DNA of 64,000 nt from Malus domestica. Taxonomy: Eukaryota; Streptophyta; Magnoliopsida; Rosales; Rosaceae. Made by a program: the position numbers and the translations under genes. The DNA lies in NCBI RefSeq assembly GCF_042453785.1, contig NC_091668.1, positions 1,743,501 through 1,807,500 of the forward strand, in the 5' to 3' direction. Shown here one piece after another: positions 22,834-34,266 of this stretch; the first letter of the stretch is position 1, and every line of letters starts with the position of its first letter. The notes under the pieces are model-generated. The model was given only the letters and a program-made list of their open reading frames with translations, did no database searches and was not told where the DNA came from.

Positions 22834-25800
22834 ATGTTAAAATCTCAAGAACAACTTCCAGATTGTTACTACCCAAATCAACCAATATTAATCCACCCAA
22901 ACTCCCCCACCCCAAAGCATTGCATCCACCTCTCAAATCTCGACGACCAAAAGTTTCTCAGATTCTCAATCAAATATCTCTACCTTTTCAAGAAATCTGT
23001 CAACTTAGAAACCCTAAAACATGCCCTCTCTAACGTCCTCGTTGGCTACTACCCATTGGCTGGGAGGTTGAGAAGCAACGCTGACCATGACCAGAAGCTC
23101 GAGGTTGACTGCAATGGAGAAGGTGCTGTATTTGCCGAGGCTTTCATGGACATCACTGCTCAGGATTTTCTTAAACTTTCCAGCAAGCCAAACAGGTCTT
23201 GGAGGAAACTCTTGTACAGGGTGGAAGCTCTCAGTTTCTTGGATATTCCTCCTCTTGTTATTCAGGTCAGTCCGATTCCGTATATTTTTTTTTCTCCTTT
23301 CTTTTTTCTTAATCGAATATGTAAATTTCCCATGGAAAAAAAAACAAAATTTTCTAATAAAACAAATTAACTTTGTACGTATATTGTCTTGGTGAATAGT
23401 AACTCGTTTGGAAATTGTTTTTAAAATCACTTAAAACGTTGTTAGAGGAAATGTTTTTTGGTCCAAATTAAAACACTTGATATGCTTTTCCAAGATTAAC
23501 TTATATTTTTATCAAGGGTTGGCTCAAAAAATGTTTTCACCATACGCGCTTTGAACCATTTTAAAAGCACTTCTGAACGAGTTTTAAATCTTTCTCTAAG
23601 GTTCATATTTTTTTAATTTTCTTAGATTAATATATAAAATAGTAATATCACTAGAAATTAAATTTTAAAAAATACTTTTGACATTAAATATGGGAAGTTT
23701 GGCATTTTCTCAACTGCCTTTGGTGCTCCAATATCTTCTGGAATTACCGCTTATAGGAAAAAAAATTCATTATGACTAAAACATGTGGGGTACATCACGT
23801 GTTTTTATATAATTGGTAAGAAATTTTATTTTTTAAGTTATTAACATTTTAACATACATATCCTACTATTTATATAATGACACGTAATGTACCATCTCGT
23901 TTACTGGTCATATTGAAAAATTTCTCCACTTGTAGAGGTAAAATATAACATACCAATATATGCATATATATATAGACACACACACACTTCCAAGGTTTTT
24001 TCTGCCATATGGACTTTCCTTTTCAATCACTTATCTGAGGAAATAGAGGAAACAAAGTTCCACTGCACAGTCCTACGCTCAAGACAAACAAGTCGCTTTT
24101 CACCCAACAGAACCAAAAATATCGGAAAATGAAATGTGGCCAATATCTACCCTCGGTCCACCAGAAACAGGGTTACTTTTGTCTTTCCGTTAAGGTGACG
24201 CCAACCTTTTCAAAAATTTCAATCTAAATCTTTGGTATAAATTCTAGTGCTAATTAAGTGAAGAAAAAAAATTTAGAATCTCGTGATTATAATAAGTTTA
24301 GTGTTCGATTCTCTTTAAAGTAGCAAAAAGAGAATCGTCACCTCTCCTTTATAAAGGATCGTTATCAATAAAGTAGAAGAGAAGGAAAGTTAGCTCATGT
24401 CCAATATATATAGGAAATAGGATGGGTATTTAGTAGTAGTCATCCTTTTTCTTTTGAACTAAACGTTAAAGAAAAGGTGGAGTGCCCCAAAGATAACGAT
24501 CCAAGACTCCCAAGTTGTGTGATTGTGTTGCGTGAGTGACCCCTTCTCATCTCATCATACTACCTAGCCTGAGACGATAGATGTCAACTTTAGGGTTTGG
24601 TGAATTTCATTTCGTGCTTTTTTTTTTTTTTTTTTGAGTGCTTTCATTTACATCCAATGTTTTCTTTATGCTTTTTTGTTCACCAAAACGTTTTTGCACA
24701 AATTTCTCATTTTGCACCCTCAGTCCTTTTCCAATTTAACATTTGTTTATTACTTTTTTGATAAGACTATAAAAGAACTTGCACTAAATTATGAAAAAGA
24801 GGATTCGAACTTGTGAAAAGAGAGACATACACACTACCATGACTAAGCTACCTAATTTACATCTACGAAACTTGTTTATTACGTAAAAAAAAGATAATTG
24901 TGAGGGGTGTGACAAGCAAAATTGGATGGAATCCAACAACTTGGCGTAAATTTGTGATTTTTGAAAATTTAGGTCCTTAACTTACCAAACAAATCATTAA
25001 GGGAGTTAATTTCAAATGGGGTGTGATATCCACACACATCCCATTTTACTTCTCACACACCTTTTTAATTTTCGACCGTTAGATCGAATGAATTGAAGAA
25101 GATCAACGGATAAAAATTATCAAAGGGTATGTGAGAAGTAAAATGAGATGTGTGGATAGCACACCCTTTTAAATTGTATGATAGTTCAGAAGGTAAACAT
25201 TTTACTATTTTTATTTTCATGTATACAAAACTCTCTGTATTTTTTATATAAATGCAATTCCAATTTTGTAGGTTACAAATCTCCGTTGTGGTGGAATGAT
25301 CATGTGTACAGCAATCAATCACTGTTTATGCGACGGCATTGGCACATCCCAGTTCTTACACGCGTGGGCCCACATAACAGCCAAGCCAGATCTCGATCCA
25401 CCAATCCAACCGATCCACTGTCGCCACGTGTTAAAATCCCGGAGTCCTCCAATGGCAACCTTCCGTCATCCTCAATTTACCCTAACAAGCAACAATGGCC
25501 ACGTGGACATAATGAGGCTGCTCCAATCGCAGCCGCTTGTCCCCACATCCTTAACCTTCACCCACTCCGACATCCTTCACCTCAAGAGACGATGCGCACC
25601 CTCGCTGAAGTGCACCACTTTCGAAACCCTGGCATCTCATACGTGGCGCTCCTGGATTAGATCATTGAATCTGCCACCGTCTCTGAACATCAAGCTCCTC
25701 TTCTCCATGAACATACGAAAAATGTTAAACCCTCAGATCCCACAGGGCTACTACGGCAACGGGTTCGTGCTAGCATGCGCCGAAACCACCGTGAAGGATC

Positions 25801-26201
25801 TTGTCGGCGCTAACTTGCGGCACGGTGTTAAGTTGGTTCAACAGGCCAAACAAGATCTAAATGATGAGTATGTAAGGTCGATGGTTGACTTATTGGAGGA
25901 GAAAACATTGAAGACGGATCTGTGCGCGAGTTTGGTTATATCGCAGTGGGCGAAGTTAGGGTTAGAGGATTTGGATTTCGGAGAAGGGAAGCCATTGCAT
26001 ATGGGGCCTCTAACGAGTGATGTTTACTGCTTGTTTTTACCTGTTGTTGGAGATTTGGATGCTGTGAGAGTTCTTGTGTCCGTGCCCGAAAGCTTGGTTG
26101 AGAAATTTGAATATTACATGACAGAATTTTCGTCTGCTGAAGAAAGAAACGGAGATCATCGTGCTAATGGATTCCATGACGAAGATCCAATGGAATATTA
26201 G
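22834..26201 (+). CDS. BAHD-family acyl-CoA-dependent acyltransferase
   Basis: Exons 22834-23265 and 25272-26201 join in phase 0 over a 2,006-nt GT-AG intron, giving 453 aa. Chosen start: an in-frame ATG at 22768 would add 22 residues not seen in the family, whereas 22834 starts just before the conserved strand. BAHD enzymes move an acyl group from CoA to an alcohol or amine in the cytosol. The active-site HXXXD is intact (HCLCDG, His161-Asp165). YYPLAGRLR is in exon 1, and the position of the structural DFGWG motif reads DFGEG (379-383). A single intron just before the HXXXD exon is common in the family. By order with its neighbours it corresponds to the poorly characterised At1g27620. The substrate cannot be told from sequence; cutin/suberin or phenolic ester synthesis is a guess from related clades. 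Confidence 0.93.
23402..23587. repeat. Palindromic MITE, GAGCTTGTTTGG family, copy in the BAHD intron
   Basis: It starts AACTCGTTTGGAAATTG and ends TTTTAAAAGCACTTCTGAACGAGTT, a diverged version of the elements at 21075 and 41713. It lies wholly inside the BAHD intron, in no conflict with the splice sites. Confidence 0.5.
25018..25166. repeat. hAT-like MITE in the BAHD intron, copy 1
   Basis: A 149-bp element starts GGGGTGTGATATCCACACAC and ends GTGTGGATAGCACACCC, a near-perfect terminal inverted repeat. It is flanked by TTTCAAAT and TTTTAAAT, an 8-bp target duplication with one mismatch, as in hAT elements. It sits about 105 bp before the 3' splice site. A second copy is at 41956-42103 and a decayed one at about 57055-57180. 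Confidence 0.75.
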
Positions 26202-26413
26202 ATATTTGATTGAGGATTAATGAGAATTTTTGTTTGTTCATTGAATTTTTTTTATCCTCGAGTCTCAGCCAATGTATCATGTATGAGTATAATAATGGGA
26301 GCAGCTCACTACTGTAAAATGAGTATCGATAATTAATTGTAAACTGACTGACAAGTTTTTAATTTGTTTGAGTGTGTTTTGGTTTTTGCGACCATATCAA
26401 ATGCTATTAGAAC

Positions 26414-26418
<5 letters not shown>

Positions 26419-26452
<34 letters not shown>

Positions 26453-26490
26453 GTATGTATATATATATGTATGTATGTATGTGTGTGTGT
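26419..26490. repeat. TA/TATG/TG compound microsatellite
   Basis: A run of TA dinucleotides passes into TATG and then TG repeats, followed by a run of nine or so G. It lies about 220 bp after the BAHD stop codon, possibly in or just beyond its 3' UTR. Confidence 0.85.
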
Positions 26491-27590
26491 GTTGGGGGGG
26501 GGTTTATCTGTTGAAATTAAACTCTATAGCCAAACCCTAATTGGTTTAGATATTTATATATATTCGAGAAAGACTAGAGATGGAGTTTTATTTGGTAAGT
26601 TATTTCATGTGTGCATCAATCAAGAGGATGTGACTGGTTTTAATTACTAAGGCAATAAGTGATTTTTGTAAGGAAGTAATTCTATGAGCTTTAGTATTCT
26701 AGTTATAAGTTCATTAGGGTTTCTTAAATCCGTTAGTGGGTAGGATTCTAGAAGCATTGAGCATTACAATCACAACCTTATATAGAACTTCACATTAGTA
26801 CGTGAATAAGGAGCAGTAGTGCATAGATAAGCATGAAATATATTAAAGCTTACAATATGATACCATGCAACACGTGCATGATGAAGATGATCGAACTTGC
26901 ACATAACGAAGTGTATATCATTTTTTTTTGTCTATATCTTTTTTCTCATATGATAAGATTTGACAGGTTGTGTACTTTTTTTCTCCACATGGCAACACAT
27001 CTCAAACACCATTAAGCTTATATATGGTTTACTTAAGTATCTTAAATCCAACATTAAGTTCAACAATATTAATTAATAGGTAGTGGGAAAAGTGATGGCC
27101 ATTACAAAATTCCATGTGTTACGACGTGTAAAGACAAATCAAAGTTTCATCATTTGGTTGGCAATCTTGTACGTTTTACTTTAATTTCCACTGCAAAATA
27201 AATTAGCACTAAATCTTTCTTTGTCAATTCACAAGCTATGCTATACTAAAGGCATCATACACTATAGGAACGTCATAATTAGGTCCACTTAAATTTTCAT
27301 TACCATCATATAAAAAATTCCAGAGGCAAAGATGTTAGGAAATTAATCATACTCATATATATACCATCTCTTCCAATAAAGTTTTTTTTTTTATCTTAAA
27401 AATAAAATGGGACTCGTGACACTCCTCCAATAGCTTGATCATTCAATTTCTCATCAATCCATAAGAGAATAAGGTATCTCCTTTGTTTTTTTGGTCTATG
27501 GAGGCCTCTATTATTTAGCATGCGTGTTCTAAAGATAACTTAATATAAAGTAGCATATAGTTACATTAAGGTGAAGTGATATGTGTATAT

Positions 27591-27596
27591 ATATGT

Positions 27597-27638
<42 letters not shown>
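27591..27638. repeat. TA microsatellite
   Basis: A nearly pure TA dinucleotide run of about 35-45 bp, preceded by GTGTATATATATGTATACA. Confidence 0.85.
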
Positions 27639-27640
<2 letters not shown>

Positions 27641-28314
27641 GGGAATATAAAATGAGAATCCAAGCCGTCCAAATCATGATTTGCTCCCAAATTGCATCAC
27701 CTTTATTCCAAATTAAAGCGATTAAAATGTTTGCTTGAAGCATGCACCCCACAATTGAGAAATGAAAATATACGTGAACGATAAGCATCTTAAGTTCTTA
27801 TGAATGGTTAATTAACTACTTCTCAAGGGCAGGCTAAGAACTGTGAAGATATGAAAAAATGTCCTACATCGAAAGTTTGCCTGAACAGTGTGTGTGGCTC
27901 CATAAATAAGATTTGGTTAAGAGTTGAAAACCCAGGTAAGAGTTAACACTTAACACTTCCCTAGCTAATACTATAAATAACAACAAATTATCAATACAAA
28001 AATAGAGCCTTCCCTTTCACTTTAATTTATTCATAAAGTAATTGTCAGTGGTGTGATCGTAATCTTTGTTCGAGACTTCGAGTGTGCTGACAAAGATCGA
28101 TCTCAACTCATCTTATCTACCCCATCGGTTAGATCGGTGCATGTTATCTTTTTGGAGGAATCTGAACTGAAGTGTACGCACTTCACCTATTTTGTACAAG
28201 ATATGATTTAAAACAATTGATCAAATATATGTCAATTTCCACGCTTACAATCGCACTCTTGGAAGATATAATATAAGTCCACCACCATCCAAAAACTTAT
28301 ATATATTTGGTTAG

Positions 28315-28371
28315 TTAGGATTCACAGACACACATTATCAAAGTTAGGATTCACAGACACACATTATCAAT
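28315..28371 (+). repeat. 29-bp tandem duplication
   Basis: The unit TTAGGATTCACAGACACACA plus TTATCAAAG occurs twice in a row without mismatch over the overlapping part, so the duplication is recent. Confidence 0.85.
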
Positions 28372-29051
28372 ACATATTTTGACACACATTTTATAGGTCT
28401 GCTTTGTAATGTATTTTAACAATCAAATCGTCTATCTTTATGCCTTACCTCAAAGATCATGTCTACTAAAAAATACACAAATTTGAAACCATGTCTATTG
28501 GATTAAGTTCAATGTTTCTTTGTAAAATCATATTCGTTCATTTTCTTTACAGCAAATATATGTCTTAATTAGTTTTGGATCAGAATTTTTTGCATGATCT
28601 GTGAATATTGTAGTAAAATATAGACGGTATTGATCCTTGATATACGTACATTACGGAATAGACCTTCAAAAAATGTGCATAAAAAACGTATGTCCCTGAC
28701 CGAAACCATATATATGTAGAAATGATACATTACATATATAATATATTGAAGACAATGCTTTTTTTGGCAATATTTTGAAGACGATGCTTCACAAGTAGCA
28801 AAATGTAGTGGGTAATCAAATATGAAGACGGCACATAATAAACATATAAGTTAGTAATGATTACTCGAGGCCACTAGGGCACTACTAGGTTGCAAAGTAA
28901 TCTTTATAGACCCACATGAAAACAAATCTAGGATCTAAACGTGACACTTGAAAAGCATGCGCACACACATTATATATATTGTCCATTGAAGTCCAAGTTT
29001 TATAGTTGTTATTTGCTTTCTTTTGTTATTTTAATGGTACAATTAAGTATA

Positions 29052-30083
29052 GGCTAAATAGTCAAAATGGTCACTGAGATTTGCATAACTCATCACTTTG
29101 GTCCTTAACATTTCAAATCGATAAAAGTGGTCACTCAGATTATCCACCATCCATCATTTTGGTTATTCCGCTAAAAACTCCGTTAAGTGTCCCGGAGCTC
29201 TTGGCCGGAAGTTTGGGCAATTTTCAAAGCTTCGTAACTCAATCGTTTCTTAACCAAATTCGACTCATAATATATCAAAATAAAGATAGGAAAGTGTAGA
29301 ATAAGATTATACCTATTTGGAAGTCCAATGGCTGCCGGAGATGCCCAGAAAATAGCCTCAAAGTTGACTAGTCCGAGGAAAAATTGGAAAACTCACCGGA
29401 AACTGGGTAAACTTTAAATGTTCATAACTTCTTCAATACTCAACGAAATCAAGTGATTCAAAAACAAAAATTATAATTCTCGACAAGATGAAGATAATAG
29501 TACCTTTTTAGATGGCTAAATCTCCGTGGTTTGGCCGGAAAACGGCTCGGAAGTGGCTAACTTGAGACCAAGACAACTAATTTCGAGCCGTTTTCCAGCC
29601 AAACCACGATGATATAGCCATCTAAAAAGGAACCATTCTCTTCGTCTCATCGAGAAGTATGATTTTCGTTCTTGAATCACTTGATTTCGTTGAGTATTGA
29701 AGAAGTTATGAACGTTTAAAGTTTACCCAGTTTCCGGCGAGTTTTCCAGTTTTCACTCGGACCAGTCAACTTTGAGGCTATTTTCTGGATATCTCCATCA
29801 GCCATTGGGCTTCCAAATAGGTATAATCTTATTCTACACTTTCCTATCTTCATTTTGATATATTATTATGGGTCGAATTTGGTTAAGAAATAATTGAGTT
29901 ACGAAGCTTTGAAAATTGTCCAAACTTCCGGCAAGAACTCCAGGACACTTAATGGAGTTTTTAACGGAATGACCAAAATAATGGATGGTGGACAATCTCA
30001 GGGACCACTTTTATCGATTTGAAATGTTAGAGACCAAAGTGATGAGTTATGCAAATCTCAGAGATCATTTTGGCTATTTAGCC
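29052..30083. mobile_element. 1,032-bp long-hairpin (foldback) element with 9-bp target duplication
   Basis: The left arm (29052 to about 29560) and right arm (about 29575-30083) are inverted copies of each other over roughly 500 bp with few differences. The left starts GGCTAAATAGTCAAAATGG; the right ends ATTTTGGCTATTTAGCC. Perfect 9-bp repeats TTAAGTATA flank it (29043-29051 and 30084-30092), the size made by Mutator-like transposases. No coding frame spans it, so it is non-autonomous. If transcribed, the arms would form a long double-stranded RNA hairpin. Confidence 0.85.
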
Positions 30084-30352
30084 TTAAGTATATATTAGAA
30101 AAATGTTCAACACACACTTTCTTTCCTTTTACATATACATCGTTGTTTAACTTTGCCAATTGTTTATGATTTGTAGTTAAATCTAATCGCTAGACCTAAG
30201 GAGGGTATGAGAGGCTAAAAAATGAGTGCAAAGAACAACTCCCTAATATGATTATAGGCTTAATGAGTGTCGTTGCACTCCAAAAATGTATTACACACTA
30301 TTTTTGAAGTGCTAATGTACCACCCTTATAAAATATAGGTAGGGACCAAATT

Positions 30353-30639
30353 TGTCACATCCCGGCCTGGGGTGGACCACTTCCCGGGCCCAATCCACCA
30401 CCGTAGCACGATATTGTCTGCTTTGGGCCCCGACTACACCCTCACGGTTTTGTTTTTGGGAACTCACACGAGAACTTCCCAGTGGGTCACCCATCATGGG
30501 AGTGCTCTCGCGCGCTACTCGCTTAACTTCAGAGTTGCGATGGAACCCGAAGCCAGTGAGCTCCCAAAAGGCCTCGTGCTAGGTAGGGATGGGAATATAC
30601 ATTTAAGGATCGCTCCCCTGAGCGATGTGGGATGTTACA
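30353..30639 (-). repeat. Cassandra LTR (downstream LTR in element orientation)
   Basis: 287 bp, bounded by TG...CA. It contains the 5S-like A-box/C-box region on the minus strand. It differs from its partner at 30711-30997 by only a few substitutions and a small indel (for example CCCGGCCTGGGG versus CCCCGCCCGGGG). Confidence 0.9.
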
Positions 30640-30710
30640 ATCCACCCCCCTTAGGGGCCCGACGTCCTCGTCGACACACTTCTGGCTAGGGATTGGCTCT
30701 GATACCAATT

Positions 30711-30997
30711 TGTCACATCCCCGCCCGGGGTGGACCACTTCCCGGGCCCAATCCACCACCGTAGCACGATATTGTCCGCTTTGGGCCCCGACTACGCCCT
30801 CACGGTTTTGTTTTTTGGAACTCACACAAGAACTTCCCAGTGGGTCACCCATCATGGGAGTGCTCTCGCGCGCTACTCGCTTAACTTCGGAGTTGCGATG
30901 GAACCCGAAGCCAGTGAGCTCCCAAAAGGCCTCGTGCTAGGTAGGGATGGGAATATACATTTAAGGATCGCTCCCCTAAGCGATGTGGGATGTTACA
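30711..30997 (-). repeat. Cassandra LTR (upstream LTR in element orientation)
   Basis: 287 bp, followed on the minus strand by the tRNA-Met primer site. It holds the same 5S-like promoter segment as its partner LTR. Confidence 0.9.
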
Positions 30998-32128
30998 AAA
31001 TTGATGTGTTTGGTCAAGAGGATGAAAATTGATCGATTTCAAATTGAGAGACCAAAATGATGAGTTAATTAAGTCAATTTCAGAAACTATTTGAGAGATA
31101 AAAACTCTATAATATATGCATATTTTTTCTGACTATCATCACTTCAATTCTTCTAGCATTGCACTCCCAAGGATCATAAGTTTGAAATCATTTTCCCTTT
31201 ATTATTAGGTGCACTTTTTAAAAGACGAAACGATAGTTGTTGACTTATTAGGTGCACTTCGTTTGTCATATAATTAAAGAATTATCGCCCAATCATATAC
31301 AAAGCTTGAATCGTATCCATCCATTAAAAACAGTTACATTTGATATCAACCTGTTTGGTACAAACCAAAACTTCAAATCCTAATTCAAAACTTTTCATAT
31401 ATTAGTGGAGGTGGGTGGTAGTAATGAGTGTGCAATGGTTGTGAGGTGACATATAACAACTTAAAATGACACAACATAAAATGACATTGTCACATTGATA
31501 ATAATTCAGTCGGTGGTGATTACTAAATTGATTTTCGTTACGTTATGTAGGATTATTAATTTACTTTTGTTATTAACACATGTATTAACTTATTAAAATT
31601 ATAGCGAAAATTTATACAAGCAATATATTATAAGTTTTCAATATTGTGTTATCCGCCATTATTATAACATGAATTTTTTAAAATCATACTACATCGTAAT
31701 TGTCACACTAAAAAGTTTCTCAGTGTTGTGTTTTCAGTTCACATATTCACATATAAGAAATGCTATCAACCTTTGCATTAACTTTTGTATCTTGGACATT
31801 TTTACTTCTTCACATAATACATGTCATTCTTTTATACAAAAAACCAAGACATTTAATGCCTCTCAAGTTATTTTATTTTTATTTTTTAACATTAATTCAT
31901 AACCAAAGGCATTAAAGGTCTTTTAAAAAAAAATGACACATGTGATTTGTAAAAGTGAAAAAACCCAAGACAAATGCTAAGGATGCTCTCTAAAAAATAG
32001 AAATCTTCACGAACTCTCTGACACTTGAATTTTACGTCAATTCTCATACCAACATTATGAAATATTATGTCAAAAACTTGAAATCGCAAAGAATCTATGG
32101 AGAACTCTACTTTTGAAACAGTCCCTTA

Positions 32129-33022
32129 GAGCAATTCCACCGGAGTGGAATTTGCCCAGGACCCAGGAGAAAAACAGGGCTAGCACCCTGTCAACCAAGT
32201 CCACCCCTCAATTTGACTGGTACCCAGCCCGAGCTGGGTAAGAGCCCAGCCCAAAACAGACTGAGCAAGAAGCTGGGCAGTTTGCCTGGCGCGTGCGCTT
32301 CACGCAGGCGCTGCCGCGAGTAGCCAACAGGGCTGTCAGCCCACTTGTGCTCCGGATCCCATCAGCGACGTGGCATTCTTATATCCGTTGGATTTCCAAC
32401 GGCTAGTTTTTCTAGACCGTTGGATTTCCAACGGTAAAAAAAATTTAAATTTTACTTTTAAAATATACCGTCCGATCACAGATCAACGGTCCACGTTAAT
32501 TAACTAATTAAAATTTATTAAAACATACAGAAAAAATATTAAAAAATACATAAAATTTAAAAAAAAAATTATTTATTTTTTCTATAAATACCTAACTCTC
32601 ATCTTCCACCTTACACCACATTTCAATATTTTCTACACTTTCTACCAAAGCTTTCATATACTTTTTGTGTGAAAAAAAAATACCAAAAAACTTGTGGTTG
32701 AAGAATAAAGTGTATTTGATGAGTTTATGTAATTTCATTTTAGTGTGTTTTTTTTTTTAGTTTATTTGATGAGTATGTAATTTTATTTTAGTGTGTATTT
32801 TTTTTTAAGTTTATTTGAAATTTTATCTGAAATTGGTTAAAAATCTTATCCGAAATAAACTTAAAAAAAAAAACACACCAAATAAATGCGCTGGGTACCA
32901 GCGCATTTTTTTAGGGGTGGAGATGCCTTGGCCTATTACTGTTCACTCCAGTCTATTACTGTTCATTTGAGTGGATAAATGCGCTGGGTGCTGGCGCAAA
33001 GTCCTTAGGGGTGGACTTGCTC
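32129..33022. mobile_element. Harbinger-like non-autonomous element, copy 1
   Basis: An 894-bp element starts GAGCAATTCCACCGG and ends TAGGGGTGGACTTGCTC, imperfect terminal inverted repeats. It is flanked by TTA on both sides (32126-32128, 33023-33025), the 3-bp TWA duplication of PIF/Harbinger transposons. Its last 120 bp (TGGCCTATTACTGTTCACTC onwards) match the right end of the element at 59049-59812. The interior includes a TATA-like CTATAAATACC (32581-32591) followed by a CT/CA-rich leader-like stretch, perhaps the remains of a transposase promoter. There is no transposase frame. Confidence 0.8.
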
Positions 33023-33217
33023 TTAGGATTTCTTAAATTCAAAATACCAAGGTTAGCACTCCCCTCCACATAAGTTTTAATCTAGAGGCCCAGGACCCAG
33101 AAAAGTTGAGGCCCAATAGCAAGTGCTTCGTTGAGGCCTGAGCCCAGTTTTTGTCAAGCGACATGTCGTATCAAGAAGATGTTGGATACCAAACCAAGAC
33201 ACAACCGAACGGACTAA

Positions 33218-33470
33218 GATTCTCTCATCTTCTCTTTTTATCCCCTTCCATCCACTCCTTTCACATTCTTTATTTTGTCTTTCTATTTCTATAAAAAATT
33301 AATATAAAATGTTGACGTGGTTTACTTATGATCGTTTAAATGAGAAAAGAGTATTTTATCTTTCTCTTTCTATAAAAAATTAATATAAAATATTGACGTG
33401 ATTTAACCGTGACTGTTCACATGATAGAAGAAAGAAACGGAGAGAAAAAAAAGAGAGAGGAGATCATCCT
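33218..33470. repeat. CT-rich MITE-like repeat near the cyclin T promoter
   Basis: It starts AGATTCTCTCATCTTCTC and ends GAGAGGAGATCATCC. The core TATAAAAAATTAATATAAAA followed by a GTTGACGTG-type word occurs twice within it. Related copies are at 43198-43353 and 58107-58318, each with GTTGA(C/T)GTGG(T/C)TTAA. Boundaries are approximate. Confidence 0.55.
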
Positions 33471-34266
33471 TCTCCCAATCGAACACCTTGACTTCGCAAG
33501 ACCCAAGTCCGCGGATGGTTCAAACCACGTGCCAGTTAAGCGCGTGGATGGACGCGTGATGCGTGCTTTCGAAGGAAGCAAGTCAACGCAGACCGAATTA
33601 GTTAACGGTAGCGGACTTAACAATTCTAGGGTTTCCGATTTCCTCCTTTGGTAACGCACGCCGACGCTGCAGTGAGCTGTCCGCCGTCGTCTCAATCTTC
33701 CCTCTTTTCGCCGTCAGTGTTTCCTCGTTTTCATCAAACCCCTGGGAAACGTAGGAACCTCCTACTGCGAGAGGTACGAGATTGCCTGTTTATCTACTCT
33801 GGTCTCTTGAAGTTTTCCGTTCGGCTGCGAAGTTTCGAATCCTCGTCTTCGGTTAGTGTTTGATCTTTCAAATTTTCTTTTTTCTTTTTTTAATTTGCAT
33901 TGTTTCTGGATACTGTTTTTCCTGTAAAGGTAAAATCTTTACTGTGATTTAATCACTATTTTGGCTTGAAAATCTTCAATTTTAAATCTTTTGTTTTTGG
34001 GTGAAACTGCAAATTGAAATTATAACTGGGTTTTGGTTTGAATTTTTGTGCTTAATTGAAAAAATAATTGTAATTAATTTTTAAAATTTTGTAGTTAATT
34101 ATAGTTAGGTGGAGATTGCTTAAGTAAATGTTCACCTGGCTTGTTTTATAGGTTGATTAATCTTTGAGATTGAGATGCTAAAAACCAATGTTGGTTCATC
34201 CGTGTCGTGTTGCGAGTTTAATTTTGGTGTGCTGTGGCGTTATGAATTTATGATTAGAAGGTGACA

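Larger units (their letters stand above)
30353..30997 (-). mobile_element. Cassandra-type TRIM retrotransposon, complete
   Basis: Two LTRs of 287 bp each (30353-30639 and 30711-30997) enclose a 71-bp internal part and are nearly identical. The element reads on the minus strand: LTRs start TGTAACATCCCACATCG and end GGGATGTGACA. The internal side of the first LTR has TTGGTATCAGAGCC, the primer site for initiator tRNA-Met, and a purine-rich tract (CCTAAGGGGGGTGG) precedes the second LTR. The LTR carries a 5S rRNA-like pol III promoter (CTCCGAAGTTAAGCG, then GATGGGTGACC and TGGGAAGT), the hallmark of Cassandra. Perfect 5-bp target duplications AAATT flank it (30348-30352, 30998-31002). It has no protein-coding capacity and depends on other elements. 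Confidence 0.95.
26202..33700. other. Intergenic region between the BAHD and cyclin T genes
   Basis: It is dominated by repeats: TA/TG microsatellites (26419-26490, 27591-27638), a 29-bp tandem duplication (28315-28371), a 1,032-bp hairpin element, the Cassandra TRIM and a Harbinger-like element, each listed separately. A CT-rich MITE-like repeat abuts the cyclin T promoter (33218-33470). No gene is supported. 26500-29040 and 31003-32125 hold nothing else that I recognise. Confidence 0.5.

Noticed and set aside
24240..24400. Possible further SINE (GTGTTCGATTCTC word)
   Set aside because: A B-box-like word is present, but no A box, tail or shared body could be seen.
25178..25660. 160-codon plus-strand frame overlapping BAHD exon 2
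   Set aside because: A shifted-frame shadow of the BAHD exon, which carries HXXXD in the other frame.
30312..31032. Several 60-108 codon frames on both strands
   Set aside because: They are frames within the two Cassandra LTRs, which are non-coding; the duplicated frames only mirror the LTR duplication.
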